From positions 3,596,001-3,660,000 of the forward strand of contig NZ_OY726398.1 in assembly GCF_963378105.1 (NCBI RefSeq): DNA of 64,000 nt, in the 5' to 3' direction. Position numbers and translations under genes: made by a program. The DNA is from Mycolicibacter sp. MU0102. GTDB taxonomy: Bacteria; Actinomycetota; Actinomycetes; Mycobacteriales; Mycobacteriaceae. The notes beneath the pieces are model-generated. The model was not told where the DNA came from and made no database searches. It was given only the letters and a program-made list of their open reading frames with translations. Positions 7,455 to 16,557 of the stretch are shown here, in pieces; the first letter of the stretch is position 1, and the number at the start of each line of letters is the position of its first letter.

Positions 7455-8876
7455 CTATAGCTGGGCCAGGGCGGTGCGGATGTGCGCCAGAATGCGCGAG
7501 GCTGACGTCGGGGTGTCGCCGGGTCCGGGGTCGGCGGCAGAGGCTGCGGCCGCGCGGGTGTGTACGAACGCGGCCGCGGCCGCGGCTTGGGCGGGCGGCA
7601 GGCCCGATGCCAACAGCGCGCCGATCATCCCGGACAGCACGTCGCCGGAACCCGCGGTGGCCGCCCAGGACCCGCCGGCCGGGTTGAGGTACACCGGTCC
7701 GGACGGATCGGCGATGACGGTAACGTTGCCTTTCAACAGGACGGTGGCCCCGAATCGGTCGGCCAGCTCGCGGGCCGCGCCGACCCGGTCCGGCCCGGGC
7801 GGGTGCCCGGCCAGCCGGGCGTATTCGCCGGCATGCGGGGTCAGCACCGTCGGGGCGGTGCGGTCGGCCACCAGAGTCGGGTGGGCGGCCAGGATGGTGA
7901 GCGCATCGGCGTCGACGATCACCGGCAGATCGGTGCCGAGCGCGAACCACAGTGCGGCGGCGGCCTGTTCGCCGGTGCCCAGACCAGGCCCGACCGCCCA
8001 GGCCTGCACCTTCCCGGCGGCCGCCGGACTGGGTGCGGCCACCACCTCCGGCCAGTGCGAAACCACTTGGGTGTCAGCAGCTCCGGCGTAGCGCACCATG
8101 CCGGAGGTGGCCGCCACCGCTGCCCCGGCGCACAGGATCGCCGCGCCCGGGTAGGTCGCCGAGCCGGCCAAGATTCCGGTGACGCCCTGGGTGTATTTGT
8201 CGTCGCGGGGGCCGGGCGCCGGCCAGCAGGACTCGATGTCGGCTGCGGTCAACGAATGAATGTCGGTGTCCGGCAAGTCCAGGCCGATCTCGACGAGCTC
8301 GACCCGTCCGCACTGCCCCAGCGCGTGCACCGGTTTGAGGCCGCCGAAGGTGACGGTGAGGGCGGCGCGCACCGCGGGCCCGTCTGCGGCGCCGGTGTGC
8401 GGATCCAGGCCGCTGGGGATGTCGACGGCCACCACCGGAATACCCGCCGTCTCAACCTCGGCGAACACTTCGGCGGCGTGCGGCCGCAACGGGCCGCGCC
8501 CGGAGATGCCGACCACTCCGTCGATCACCAGATCCGTTGCGGGCGGCACGGTGTCGACGATCCGGCCGCCGGCACGCGTGAACGCCGCAAGCCCTTTGGC
8601 GTGAGCGCGCTCGGGGTCCAACAGGATGGCACTGGCTGCCACGCCGCGTCTGCGCAGCAGAGTGGCCGCCCACAATGCGTCGCCGCCGTTGTCGCCGGAG
8701 CCCACCACCGCGCACAGGTTGCGTCCGGCGATCCCGCCGGTGCGCGCGGCCAGTTCCCGAGCGATCGCGGTCGCCAGACCGAACGCGGCCCGGCGCATCA
8801 GCACCCCGTCGGGCAGGCTCGCCAACAGTGGTGCTTCGGCGGCGCGAATGACCTCGACGTTGTAGTAATGCCGCAC
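7455..8876 (-). CDS. nnr: Bifunctional NAD(P)H-hydrate epimerase / ADP-dependent NAD(P)H-hydrate dehydratase
   Basis: 473 residues with two domains. The N-terminal YjeF_N epimerase domain (about 1-215) contains GSGDNGGDALWAATLL and DGVVGISGRGPLR. The C-terminal ribokinase-like dehydratase domain has DADALTILAAHP, VLTPHAGEYARL and the signature ATAGSGDVLSGMIGALL. The enzyme repairs damaged hydrated NAD(P)H. It starts 12 bp before gadB's end of the pair (gadB start 7442, this stop 7455), on the same strand as in the Rv3432c-Rv3433c arrangement. Confidence 0.95.
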   Translation of the reverse strand: MRHYYNVEVIRAAEAPLLASLPDGVLMRRAAFGLATAIARELAARTGGIAGRNLCAVVGSGDNGGDALWAATLLRRRGVAASAILLDPERAHAKGLAAFTRAGGRIVDTVPPATDLVIDGVVGISGRGPLRPHAAEVFAEVETAGIPVVAVDIPSGLDPHTGAADGPAVRAALTVTFGGLKPVHALGQCGRVELVEIGLDLPDTDIHSLTAADIESCWPAPGPRDDKYTQGVTGILAGSATYPGAAILCAGAAVAATSGMVRYAGAADTQVVSHWPEVVAAPSPAAAGKVQAWAVGPGLGTGEQAAAALWFALGTDLPVIVDADALTILAAHPTLVADRTAPTVLTPHAGEYARLAGHPPGPDRVGAARELADRFGATVLLKGNVTVIADPSGPVYLNPAGGSWAATAGSGDVLSGMIGALLASGLPPAQAAAAAAFVHTRAAAASAADPGPGDTPTSASRILAHIRTALAQL

Positions 8877-8908
8877 TTGCCCTCCTCGCCCTACTCGCGA
8901 TTGTCAGG

Positions 8909-9556
8909 CTAGTGGCCGCCGACGGCGCTCGGGTGATGTCGCAACGGATGGTGGGGGTGAGTCAGCGAGTAGCAGCACAACCCGATGACCAATGCGGCGG
9001 CGTGGCCGATCGCGGTGAAGTCGGGGTTGATCAGCAGGGGCACGGTGAAGATGACCACCAGCCCGGCCAGGTAGGCCCAGCGCCACGGCCGGGGGATGCG
9101 GTAGGTGAGCACCGCCATCACGCCGACCAGAAAGTAGCTGACGCCGATGTCGCGGGCGTAGGTCAACCGCTCCGATTCGCGGTGCAGGTGGATCAGCGCG
9201 TAGAGCGCACCCTCGCTGATATAGGTGGCGCCGACGTGGGAGATCAATCCGACCATCAGCCAACGCAGATGCCCCAGCCAATGTTCGGCCGGCGCCAGAA
9301 ACAGGGTGAACAGCACCAGATACGGCGACCAGTCCTTGCCGTCGATCCACAGCATGCTGGAGACCAGCACCTCCAGCGGGTCGGTAGCCAGATGATGCAG
9401 GTTGGTGGATTGCTCGACGAGCATGGTGTGCAGGCGCGGACCGACCAGGTGCTGAATGGCGGTGGTGACTCCCAGCACCGCCAGCCACAGGTAAGTCAGG
9501 GGCGCGGTATGCACAAAGTGCCACACCGCGGCCAGGCGCGTTCTGACGTCCGCCAC
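8909..9556 (-). CDS. Rhomboid-like multi-pass membrane protein
   Basis: 215 residues with about six hydrophobic segments: near the N-terminus (TYLWLAVLGVTTAI), LVLFTLFLAP, LMVGLISHVGA, GVSYFLVGVMAVLTY, LAGLVVIFTVPLL and AAALVIGLCC. HVGATYISEGALY and DIGVSYFLVG resemble the rhomboid-related family that has lost clear catalytic residues: no GxSG motif is seen, so protease activity is doubtful. Position matches M. tuberculosis Rv3434c, a conserved membrane protein. It ends 33 bp downstream of the nnr start and is divergent from the sensor-domain gene at 9670. Confidence 0.75.
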   Translation of the reverse strand: MADVRTRLAAVWHFVHTAPLTYLWLAVLGVTTAIQHLVGPRLHTMLVEQSTNLHHLATDPLEVLVSSMLWIDGKDWSPYLVLFTLFLAPAEHWLGHLRWLMVGLISHVGATYISEGALYALIHLHRESERLTYARDIGVSYFLVGVMAVLTYRIPRPWRWAYLAGLVVIFTVPLLINPDFTAIGHAAALVIGLCCYSLTHPHHPLRHHPSAVGGH

Positions 9557-9669
9557 GGCGTACAGCCTCGCATGGTTGATGCAGACACGGACAGACCGAC
9601 CGCTGATAACGTCTGGGAAAACCGGGCCGACCTCCTACGATCGGCCCCAAGGGGATGTGGGGGCACCTC

Positions 9670-10584
9670 ATGAGCGAACCGCACGGTCCGACGCCCAATC
9701 CGTACCAACAGCCCCCTTTCGCGCCCATAAACCAGCCGATCCCGCCGGTTGGAGGCGGACCATTCCCGCCGCCACTGCTGCCACCTGGGCTCAGCGGTCC
9801 CCCACCGGGGTCACCAGGTCCCAATCGCCGCAAGATGTGGACGGTGCTGGCCACGGTCGCCGTGATCGCGGTGATCGGTGTCGTGCTCACCGTGACGCTG
9901 TCCGGGCGCGGCAGACACGACACGGCCAAGCCCGCCGCAAAGACGGGGACCTCCACGACGACCTCGGCATCCTCGGACAAGGCACCGGTGCCGGTCGCCA
10001 AGATTGAGGGGTTGCTGCCTCGCCAGGAAGACCTCGCTGCGGCGGTGGCCGATCCCGAACTCGGAGTCGTGATGAGCGGTGAGGCGATGGATGAGGTCAC
10101 CGTGGTGGACGCGGACTGTCAGGGCATCAGTTCGGTCGCCTCAGGGCCCGTCTACGCCGGCACCGGTTGGACCGCGATCCGCTGGCAGCGCTGGTACAGC
10201 CCGCCCGACATCGATACTCACGACCTGAAGCACGGTCTGCTGGTATCGGTGGCGGCCTTTCCGCGGGCGGAGAACGCGCAGGCGTTCTACACGAAGCAGA
10301 GCGACAAGTGGAAAAGGTGCGCCGGGCGCACCGTGAACATGACCGTGACCAGCGGCGACAATGAGCCACGCGTTTTCTGGACGGTCACTGAGGTCACCGA
10401 GTCCGATCAGCTCGTCAAGACGACCGCGATCAGCGAGGGCGGTGGCGGCTGGTCGTGCCAGGACGCCCTGACCGTCCGCAACAACGTCGTCGCGCAGGCC
10501 GATGTCTGCGGTAACAGCATCCCGGCCAATGCGGCACAGGACATCCTCAACGGCATCACCCCGAAGATCGACGCGGCCGGGTGA
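9670..10584 (+). CDS. Membrane-anchored PknH-sensor-like domain protein
   Basis: 304 residues. A proline-rich cytoplasmic N-terminus (to about residue 52) precedes one transmembrane helix (WTVLATVAVIAVIGVVLTVTL, broadly 55-77), a Ser/Thr/Ala linker, and an extracellular domain starting near KIEGLLPRQEDLAA. That domain has conserved cysteines (DADCQG, KRCAGR, WSCQD, DVCGN) expected to form two disulfides, as in PknH_C-like sensor domains. Kinase domain absent. The ATG at 9670 is preferred because GGGGGCACC lies just upstream; an in-frame ATG at 9655 is possible. Confidence 0.8.
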   Translation: MSEPHGPTPNPYQQPPFAPINQPIPPVGGGPFPPPLLPPGLSGPPPGSPGPNRRKMWTVLATVAVIAVIGVVLTVTLSGRGRHDTAKPAAKTGTSTTTSASSDKAPVPVAKIEGLLPRQEDLAAAVADPELGVVMSGEAMDEVTVVDADCQGISSVASGPVYAGTGWTAIRWQRWYSPPDIDTHDLKHGLLVSVAAFPRAENAQAFYTKQSDKWKRCAGRTVNMTVTSGDNEPRVFWTVTEVTESDQLVKTTAISEGGGGWSCQDALTVRNNVVAQADVCGNSIPANAAQDILNGITPKIDAAG

Positions 10585-10683
10585 GCCGGCGCCACCCAAC
10601 CCTTGATCAGCCTCTGAGCCTCGCGTATCGTCCGATTCAATTTCGCGTCGCACAGTAGCGAATACAGGGAAAGGGCCGAGCCG

Positions 10684-12609
10684 TTGCGCAACCGCTACGC
10701 CGGGGAACCGTTCACCACCACCGATTCTGAGATCGCTGCCGCGTTGGAGCAGGTCTCGATCCCCACCTTGTTGCTGTCGTGCGTGCACATCACCGGCGAC
10801 CCCCGCTTCATCCGGGACTACAGGCAGAACGGGATCTTCCTCAACGAGATCCAGGGGTTCATGTCCGAAGAGGACAAGGCCCGCGCCCGCGCCGAAGCGC
10901 TGCCGGTGATCATCGGCTACCGCGACCGCGGCTGTCCGCAGCCCGCTCCCCTGCCCGCCGAGCTGGTCAAGGAGATGATGGACTGGGCGGCCTGCGAAAC
11001 CGTGCCGGATGCCTACCTGGGGCTGCTCTCCGAAGAACTCGACCTCGACGGGGTCGACCCGCGCGGTCCTGCGCCGGTGGACCGCGCCGCGGAGCTGTCG
11101 GTGGTAGTGATCGGTTGCGGCGAATCGGGCGTGCTGGCCGGAATCCGGCTCGCGCAGGCCGGCATTCCCTTCACGATCATCGAGAAGAACGAGGGTCCGG
11201 GCGGAACGTGGTGGGAGAACGACTATCCGGGTGCTCGGGTGGACGTCGCGAACCACTTCTACTGCTACAGTTTCGAACCCAACAACGACTGGGGGCACTA
11301 CTTCGCCGAGCAGCCCGAGCTGCGGGCATACTTCACCGATCTGGTCACCAAACACAGCCTGGCTGAACACATTCGGTGGGGCACCGAGGTCACCGACGCC
11401 GTCTGGGACGAGAGCAACGGAACATGGACGCTGACCACCCGTACCGCCGACGGTGCGGTGTCCACGCTGGCAGCGCGCGCGGTGATCACCGCGGTCGGTC
11501 AGCTCAACCGGCCGAATCTGCCCGATCTCGACGGGGCGGACAGTTTCGCCGGGCCGTCGTTTCACTCCGCGGCCTGGGATCACAGCGTCGACCTGACGGG
11601 TAAGCGGGTGGCGCTGATCGGTGCCGGCGCCAGCGGGTTCCAGATCGCACCCGCGATTGCGGAGAAGGTGGCTCACCTCACGGTGTTTCAACGCACCGCT
11701 CAGTGGATGTTCCCCAATCCGATGTATCACGACGCCGTCGATGACGGGGTGCGCTGGGCGTTGCAGCACCTGCCGTTCTATGGCCGCTGGTACCGCTTCC
11801 TGTTGCTGTGGCCCGGCGCCGACAAGGGCTTAGAGGCCGCCCGAGTAGATCCGGACTATCCGGACCAGGACTATGCCGTGAGCGAGATCAACGCCCTGGC
11901 CCGGCAGATGTTCACCGGCTGGATCACCGATCAGGTGGGCGACGACGACGAGCTGCTGGCCAAGGTGCTGCCCGACTATCCGGCGACCGGCAAGCGCACC
12001 CTGCAGGACAACGGCACCTGGCTCAAAACCCTGCGGCGCGACAACGTGGAACTGATACGTACCCCGATACGCACGATCACCCCGCAAGGTGTGGAGACCG
12101 ACGACGGCGTCCACCACGAGGTGGATGTGATCGTCTACGCCACCGGATTTCGGCACACCGATGTGTTGTGGCCGATGCGTATCACCGGCCGCGACGCCAC
12201 CGATCTGCACGCGTTGTGGGGCAGCAAACCGTATGCGTATCTGGGCATCACGGTGCCCGGGTTCCCCAACTTCTTTGTGCTCTACGGGCCCGGCGCGCAT
12301 CTGGCGCACGGCGGCAGCCTGATCTTCAACTCCGAGTTGGAGATGCGCTACATCGACGCCTGTCTGGCCAAGCTCGCCGACGAACAACTGCACTCGATCG
12401 AGCCGACCGCGCAAGCGGCCACCGAATGGCATCAGGCCACCCAGACCGCGATCGCCCAGACGGTGTGGGCACATCCGGCGGTCAAGCATTCCTATTTCAA
12501 GAACGCCGACGGCGAGATCCACACGGTGAGCCCGTGGCGGCTCGACGAATACTGGTCGGCGGTGCGCGAACCGGATTGGTCGCAGTTCGTCATCGCAAAG
12601 GAGCGCTGA
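10684..12609 (+). CDS. Flavin-containing monooxygenase, Baeyer-Villiger type
   Basis: 641 residues starting with TTG at 10684 (ribosome site GGGAAAGGG upstream). About 135 N-terminal residues form an extra all-alpha domain seen in long mycobacterial BVMOs. The FAD Rossmann motif is VVIGCGESG (about 141-149), the BVMO fingerprint variant FAGPSFHSAAWD is at 288-299, the NADPH Rossmann motif LIGAGASG is at 311-318, and YATGFRHT lies in the C-terminal part. It would insert oxygen next to a ketone using NADPH and O2; the substrate is unknown. The SDR gene follows after 1 bp, suggesting an alcohol-ketone-ester sequence. Confidence 0.9.
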   Translation: MRNRYAGEPFTTTDSEIAAALEQVSIPTLLLSCVHITGDPRFIRDYRQNGIFLNEIQGFMSEEDKARARAEALPVIIGYRDRGCPQPAPLPAELVKEMMDWAACETVPDAYLGLLSEELDLDGVDPRGPAPVDRAAELSVVVIGCGESGVLAGIRLAQAGIPFTIIEKNEGPGGTWWENDYPGARVDVANHFYCYSFEPNNDWGHYFAEQPELRAYFTDLVTKHSLAEHIRWGTEVTDAVWDESNGTWTLTTRTADGAVSTLAARAVITAVGQLNRPNLPDLDGADSFAGPSFHSAAWDHSVDLTGKRVALIGAGASGFQIAPAIAEKVAHLTVFQRTAQWMFPNPMYHDAVDDGVRWALQHLPFYGRWYRFLLLWPGADKGLEAARVDPDYPDQDYAVSEINALARQMFTGWITDQVGDDDELLAKVLPDYPATGKRTLQDNGTWLKTLRRDNVELIRTPIRTITPQGVETDDGVHHEVDVIVYATGFRHTDVLWPMRITGRDATDLHALWGSKPYAYLGITVPGFPNFFVLYGPGAHLAHGGSLIFNSELEMRYIDACLAKLADEQLHSIEPTAQAATEWHQATQTAIAQTVWAHPAVKHSYFKNADGEIHTVSPWRLDEYWSAVREPDWSQFVIAKER

Positions 12610-12610
12610 G

Positions 12611-13348
12611 GTGAGCGGAGTTGTCGTCACCGGGGCAGCATCGGGAATCGGCCGGGCCAGCGCCCAGGCCCTGGTTGCCGAAGGTCGCCGGGTTGCGTTG
12701 TGGGACATCGCCCCGGCGGTTCTGGAGGTGGCCGAGAGTTTGGGGATGCCCGGCGCTGTGGTCGACGTCTGCGACGACGCCGGGCTGCCCGCTGCGGTCG
12801 CAGCAGCGGCCGAAGCACTCGACGGAATCGACGGGCTGGTGCATGCCGCGGGCCGAGTGCTGCCCGAACCGGTGGGCGCCTACACGGGCGAATCCTGGGA
12901 TGCCGTGATGGCTGTCAACCTGCGCGCCCAGGCGATGCTGGTGCAGCTGATGCTGCCGCACCTGGAGGCGGTCGCCCGGGCCGGCGGCGACCCGGCGGTG
13001 GTCGGTATCTCCAGTATCGAGGGCCTGACCGCCAACCCGTTCATCCCCGCCTACTGCGCCTCCAAGGCCGGACTGCTGGGGCTGACCAGGTCGATGGCCG
13101 CCCAACTGGGTCCGGCCGGAATCCGTATCAACGCGGTCTGTCCGGGCTTCATCGAAACCCCGATGCTGCAGATCGCGCTCGACGTCGAAGAAGTCGCCGC
13201 CGGCTTTGTTGCTGCGGCGCCGCTGGGGCGCATCGGTCAACCGGCCGAGGTCGCCCAGGCGGTGGCGTTCCTGATGTCGCCCCGAGCGTCGTTCATCACC
13301 GGAACCCAGATCGTCGTCGACGGTGGGGTCACCGCCCGGCATCCGTAA
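12611..13348 (+). CDS. Short-chain dehydrogenase/reductase (SDR)
   Basis: 245 residues from GTG 12611, one base after the monooxygenase stop, so the two are co-transcribed. Cofactor loop TGAASGIG (7-14), Asn103 in VNLRA, catalytic Ser134/135, Tyr148 and Lys152 (YCASK) and the C-terminal TGTQIVVDGG are all present: a classical SDR. The aspartate in LWDIAP after strand 2 favours NAD(H). A substrate shared with the monooxygenase (secondary alcohol or ketone) is inferred from context only. Confidence 0.92.
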   Translation: MSGVVVTGAASGIGRASAQALVAEGRRVALWDIAPAVLEVAESLGMPGAVVDVCDDAGLPAAVAAAAEALDGIDGLVHAAGRVLPEPVGAYTGESWDAVMAVNLRAQAMLVQLMLPHLEAVARAGGDPAVVGISSIEGLTANPFIPAYCASKAGLLGLTRSMAAQLGPAGIRINAVCPGFIETPMLQIALDVEEVAAGFVAAAPLGRIGQPAEVAQAVAFLMSPRASFITGTQIVVDGGVTARHP

Positions 13349-13353
13349 CGGGC

Positions 13354-13905
13354 TTAGAAGACCCAGCTCTGGGGTGCGGCGATGACGAAGCCGTGGGTGG
13401 CCACCGGACTACTCACCTCACCGCGCACCTGGGGCTCGCGGAGCACACAGACCAAGTCGGTGGACGGCGGAACCCCGCAAACCATCGACTGGGTGGGTGA
13501 GAAGTCCCAAAACACGATCTTGTGGCCCACCGGAAGCTTTGCAGCCGGCGGGTTTCCGGCGAGCAACGCATCCGGTGGGGCGGGAAGGAAACGAGCGGGG
13601 ATGCTTTCCTTCCCGTAGATCCCAGGCAGCTCCACCGAGCCGGCGTCGCGCGGCGCCCCCGGAATATCGCCCGCGCAGTTGACGTCATGAGTGATCCTGC
13701 CCTGCCGCGCCCGGCAGACCAGCCCGGAATCGGTCGCGAAGACCACGCTGGGCACCGCCTGCAGGTCGCTGACTGAACCGGGCAACGGTCCGCTGTCGTC
13801 GATCAGGGAATCCACATCGGGGAACCCCGGTGCCGCCAAGGCGTTCGGCACCGTCGTCAGCAGGGCCACCGAGGTGACCGCCACTGCCAGGGCCCGCCGT
13901 GCCAC
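13354..13905 (-). CDS. Secreted protein of unknown function (paralogue of 16558-17115)
   Basis: 183 residues with a Sec signal peptide (MARRALAVAVTSVALLTTVPNALA-A cleavage). The mature part starts with PDVDSLIDDSGPLPGSVSDL and contains three cysteines (LVCRA, VNCAG, MVCGV) plus LVCVL. GHKIVFWDFSPT and the C-terminal ATHGFVIAAPQSWVF are shared almost verbatim with the paralogue 2.6 kb away. I recognise no domain; it is a mycobacterial secreted protein family. It faces the SDR gene with a 5-bp gap between the stops. Confidence 0.75.
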   Translation of the reverse strand: MARRALAVAVTSVALLTTVPNALAAPGFPDVDSLIDDSGPLPGSVSDLQAVPSVVFATDSGLVCRARQGRITHDVNCAGDIPGAPRDAGSVELPGIYGKESIPARFLPAPPDALLAGNPPAAKLPVGHKIVFWDFSPTQSMVCGVPPSTDLVCVLREPQVRGEVSSPVATHGFVIAAPQSWVF

Positions 13906-14047
13906 GCGAAGCCTCCTTATTCGCCGTAAATCTTCAAACTACGAGCGATGGGCTCGCGGGTCAACGTCATCGGTCGGCCCAGCCGTGTGCAGCCAAGGCG
14001 CGCGAACCTCGCCACATCGAGCACGCGCCTCGGTAGTGTCCCTGAGG

Positions 14048-14404
14048 ATGGTCCAGAGCTACCCACCACCGAAACCGCCGATCTCGCGAGGAGATCTCGC
14101 CGGGTCGCTGTCAGCACTAGCCCTGACCGTCATGGGCGGTGGTGTGGCCGCGTTTCTGGGGCTATTCCTGATGGCCTTCACCGACAATTGCCCGCCCGCA
14201 ACCTGCAATATCGATGCGGGCGTCACGGCAATCATCGCCGGGTTCGCAGCTGCCGCCGTAGTCTGCGGGATCGGAGCGGTCGTGACCATCGTGCGGCTGA
14301 CCCGCCGAAACCGGGCCTGGCCGTTCGCCGTAGCGACCTTGGTGCTGACCGCTGCGGCGTGCGCTGCGGGGATCGGCGGCTATCTCGCTGCGGTGGGCGG
14401 CTGA
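14048..14404 (+). CDS. Small three-helix membrane protein, unknown function
   Basis: 118 residues from ATG 14048, preceded by CCTGAGG. Three hydrophobic helices are visible (LALTVMGGGVAAFLGLFLMAF, VTAIIAGFAAAAVVCGIGAVVTIV, PFAVATLVLTAAACAAGIGGYLAAV), with the short CPPATC motif between helices 1 and 2 likely outside and disulfide-bonded. The N-terminus is proline-rich and cytoplasmic. Function unknown. The longer open frame upstream to 13691 runs antisense to the secreted-protein gene and was not used. Confidence 0.6.
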   Translation: MVQSYPPPKPPISRGDLAGSLSALALTVMGGGVAAFLGLFLMAFTDNCPPATCNIDAGVTAIIAGFAAAAVVCGIGAVVTIVRLTRRNRAWPFAVATLVLTAAACAAGIGGYLAAVGG

Positions 14405-14407
14405 CTC

Positions 14408-14887
14408 CTAGGAGAGAGCGCGCATGGCCGCACCGGCGATCGCTTCCTGTAGGCCCCGCGTCGCCAACTCATCGGCCCGCTCGTTGTCGGCAACCCCCGA
14501 ATGGCCTTTCACCCAGAACCACTCGACCTGGTGACGCGCGCAGGCGGCCTGAAGCCGTTGCCACAGATCGACGTTCTTGACCGGCTGCTTGGCGGCGGTG
14601 AGCCAGCCGTTGCGTTCCCAGCCTGTCACCCACTTGGTGATGCCGTTGCGGACGTAGGTGCTGTCGGTGTGCAGATGTACCACCACGGGCCGGGTGAGGG
14701 CTTCCAGCGCCGCGATCGGAGCGGTCAGCTCCATCCGGTTGTTGCTCGTCTCGCCGGGCTCGCCACCGCACATCTCGCGGACGTGGTGACGCATGCGCAG
14801 CACCGCGCCCCAACCACCGGGACCCGGGTTGGGTCGGCACCCACCGTCGGTGTGGATGACGACCACGTCATCGGTGGATTCGGTCAT
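14408..14887 (-). CDS. rnhA: Ribonuclease HI
   Basis: 159 residues, the standard size of RNase HI, which cuts the RNA strand of RNA-DNA hybrids with two metal ions. Active-site residues line up with the E. coli enzyme: Asp14 (HTDGG), Glu53 (NRMELTA), Asp75 (HTDST), His129 (KGHSG) and Asp139 (NERADELA). ATG 14887 overlaps the stop of the VOC gene as ATGA, so they share a transcript. It converges with the small membrane protein gene with 3 bp between them. Confidence 0.95.
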   Translation of the reverse strand: MTESTDDVVVIHTDGGCRPNPGPGGWGAVLRMRHHVREMCGGEPGETSNNRMELTAPIAALEALTRPVVVHLHTDSTYVRNGITKWVTGWERNGWLTAAKQPVKNVDLWQRLQAACARHQVEWFWVKGHSGVADNERADELATRGLQEAIAGAAMRALS

Positions 14888-15519
14888 CGGCTGAGGATAG
14901 GCGGCGAGATCATCGCGGTGCGGACCGACATACCCAGATCGCGATGCCGCAGCGTGGTGATCCGGCGACCGGGCTGCACGGCGTCCTTCACCGGCAACGT
15001 GCGCTCGCCGAAGAATGACGCCGTCGCCTCGATATCGGCGACGACGTAGGTGATACCCCACAGCGATGACGGGCCGTCCGCCACCGTGTCGGGAGACCCG
15101 ACGACTTCGAGGATCACCGCACCCAGCCGGAAGAAGATCTGCCGCATCGGCCGACCGCTGAGTTCGGCATCGCGTACCCGGCGCGACTGCAGCCCGACGG
15201 CAACCAATGCCTCGACGGTGCGAGACAGGTTTGGGGACAACAGCACAACGTGATCGATCGAGGTCACGCCGTTGGGATGCGCGGCCGGTTCAGTGGCCGC
15301 CGCTGCGGAACGGGAGGTGGGGATACCGTCAAGCGGGCCGTCTTGGGGCAGGCCCCGCAGTGCCCACCCGAGGATGCCGGTGCCGCCTCCGTTCAGCCGC
15401 AGCCGAACCTCACCCACCCGGCAGACGTCGTCGGGGTCCACGCTGAACCCGGCCGACCGCCACGTGTCAGCCGGATCGGCAATATGGAATTCGTCGACGG
15501 TGACGGGCGTGCCGCGCAT
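14884..15519 (-). CDS. VOC-superfamily (glyoxalase/dioxygenase-fold) protein
   Basis: 211 residues from ATG 15519 (MRGTPVTVDEFHI). The second half contains a vicinal-oxygen-chelate module (SIDHVVLLSPNLSRTVEALVAV, IFFRLGAVILEVV, GITYVVADIEAT). The first half (IADPADTWRSAGF to LRLNGGG) resembles a degenerate second module, giving a pseudo-tandem of betaalphabetabetabeta units. Metal ligands are incomplete: one His is visible in IDHVV and a Glu in ILEVV. Substrate unknown. It overlaps rnhA by 4 bp. Confidence 0.75.
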   Translation of the reverse strand: MRGTPVTVDEFHIADPADTWRSAGFSVDPDDVCRVGEVRLRLNGGGTGILGWALRGLPQDGPLDGIPTSRSAAAATEPAAHPNGVTSIDHVVLLSPNLSRTVEALVAVGLQSRRVRDAELSGRPMRQIFFRLGAVILEVVGSPDTVADGPSSLWGITYVVADIEATASFFGERTLPVKDAVQPGRRITTLRHRDLGMSVRTAMISPPILSR

Positions 15520-15524
15520 CTTTC

Positions 15525-16454
15525 TCAGCCCTGCGTGACGGGCTCGGGTTTCAGGTCGCGCCACCAGCAGTAGATGAACAGCAGCATCGACATCACCAAC
15601 GCGACGATCACCCAGAGCGTGATCGTGACATCGATCCAGGATCCGATCGGTGGAGCGTCCGGCAGTGCGTTTCTCAATGGAACCACCGCGAAAAGCATTG
15701 CCGCATACCAGGTCGTCATCGGCGGCTGGAATTTGCGCCAGCCCAGGAACGTCAGGTTCGCGACGACGACGGCCACCGCGGCCAGGGCGATCAAGACGCC
15801 GACGATCACGGCACCAAAAGCCATGGTACTCGGCGACCGATGCAGCGTGATGCGGTAGGGGCCACCGTCTTCGCGGTCGCTGACAATCTCGTTCTTCCAA
15901 CCGGCGATGTGGTCGACGAATGTCACCGACATCCGTTCCGGGATCGTGGCATCCCCGCGCACGACGTCGACGGTGATCGGCCCGGTCTGATAGTGGTCGA
16001 ACGGCCACTTCGCCGAATTACCGGAGATGGTCAACGGGACCGGGAATTCCCCGGGAACCATGCCCTTCGTCCAGGTGCGCTTGGTCGGCGTCACTGCGGA
16101 GTGCACCGCGATGCTCAAGTCTTCGGTGAGCCCGTGCCTGACCGGATCGAGCAGTGCCGGACCCGGGCTGATGGTGACCTTGCCGGTCAGAGTGCCCTTC
16201 ACGGTCTGAAGGTCCTCGATGTCGATGGTCACGGTGGTGCCATCGGCCGACACCAGACCTTCCGTGAGGTGGCGGGGGCAGCCACACCCCGCCCGCTCAT
16301 ACAGCGCGACGGTCACGATGTAGGACGCGACGAAGAAGACGGTCATGCCGAGGATCAGCAGCAGTCTGGGCCGGTTGATGTGAACAGCAGAATCAGCGTT
16401 GGACAAGCCTGTTCTCCCTGATGTCAGCTTGGTGGTCGACAACGACGGCTGCAT
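15525..16454 (-). CDS. DUF4436 membrane protein
   Basis: About 309 residues. A first transmembrane helix (LLLILGMTVFFVASYIVTVAL) is followed by the cysteine pair CGCP, an extracytoplasmic beta-rich region of about 170 residues (TVTIDIEDLQTV, SIAVHSAV, ITVDVVRGDA), and three C-terminal helices (AFGAVIVGVLIALAAVAVVVA, WYAAMLFAVVPLRNALP, TLWVIVALVMSMLLFIYCWW). This is the layout of the DUF4436 family, function unknown. The start is uncertain: ATG 16454 is preferred, and a TTG start at 16523 is in frame. It ends 5 bp from the VOC gene start. Confidence 0.75.
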   Translation of the reverse strand: MQPSLSTTKLTSGRTGLSNADSAVHINRPRLLLILGMTVFFVASYIVTVALYERAGCGCPRHLTEGLVSADGTTVTIDIEDLQTVKGTLTGKVTISPGPALLDPVRHGLTEDLSIAVHSAVTPTKRTWTKGMVPGEFPVPLTISGNSAKWPFDHYQTGPITVDVVRGDATIPERMSVTFVDHIAGWKNEIVSDREDGGPYRITLHRSPSTMAFGAVIVGVLIALAAVAVVVANLTFLGWRKFQPPMTTWYAAMLFAVVPLRNALPDAPPIGSWIDVTITLWVIVALVMSMLLFIYCWWRDLKPEPVTQG

Positions 16455-16557
16455 CGTCTCATCGTCGCCGCGATTACCGCCGAGTTTTCGGCGGACGAGC
16501 GGCACACAATTGAGCTGCTGCAACCAGATTCCGGCACTGCCGCGAAGCTGTGGCGCG

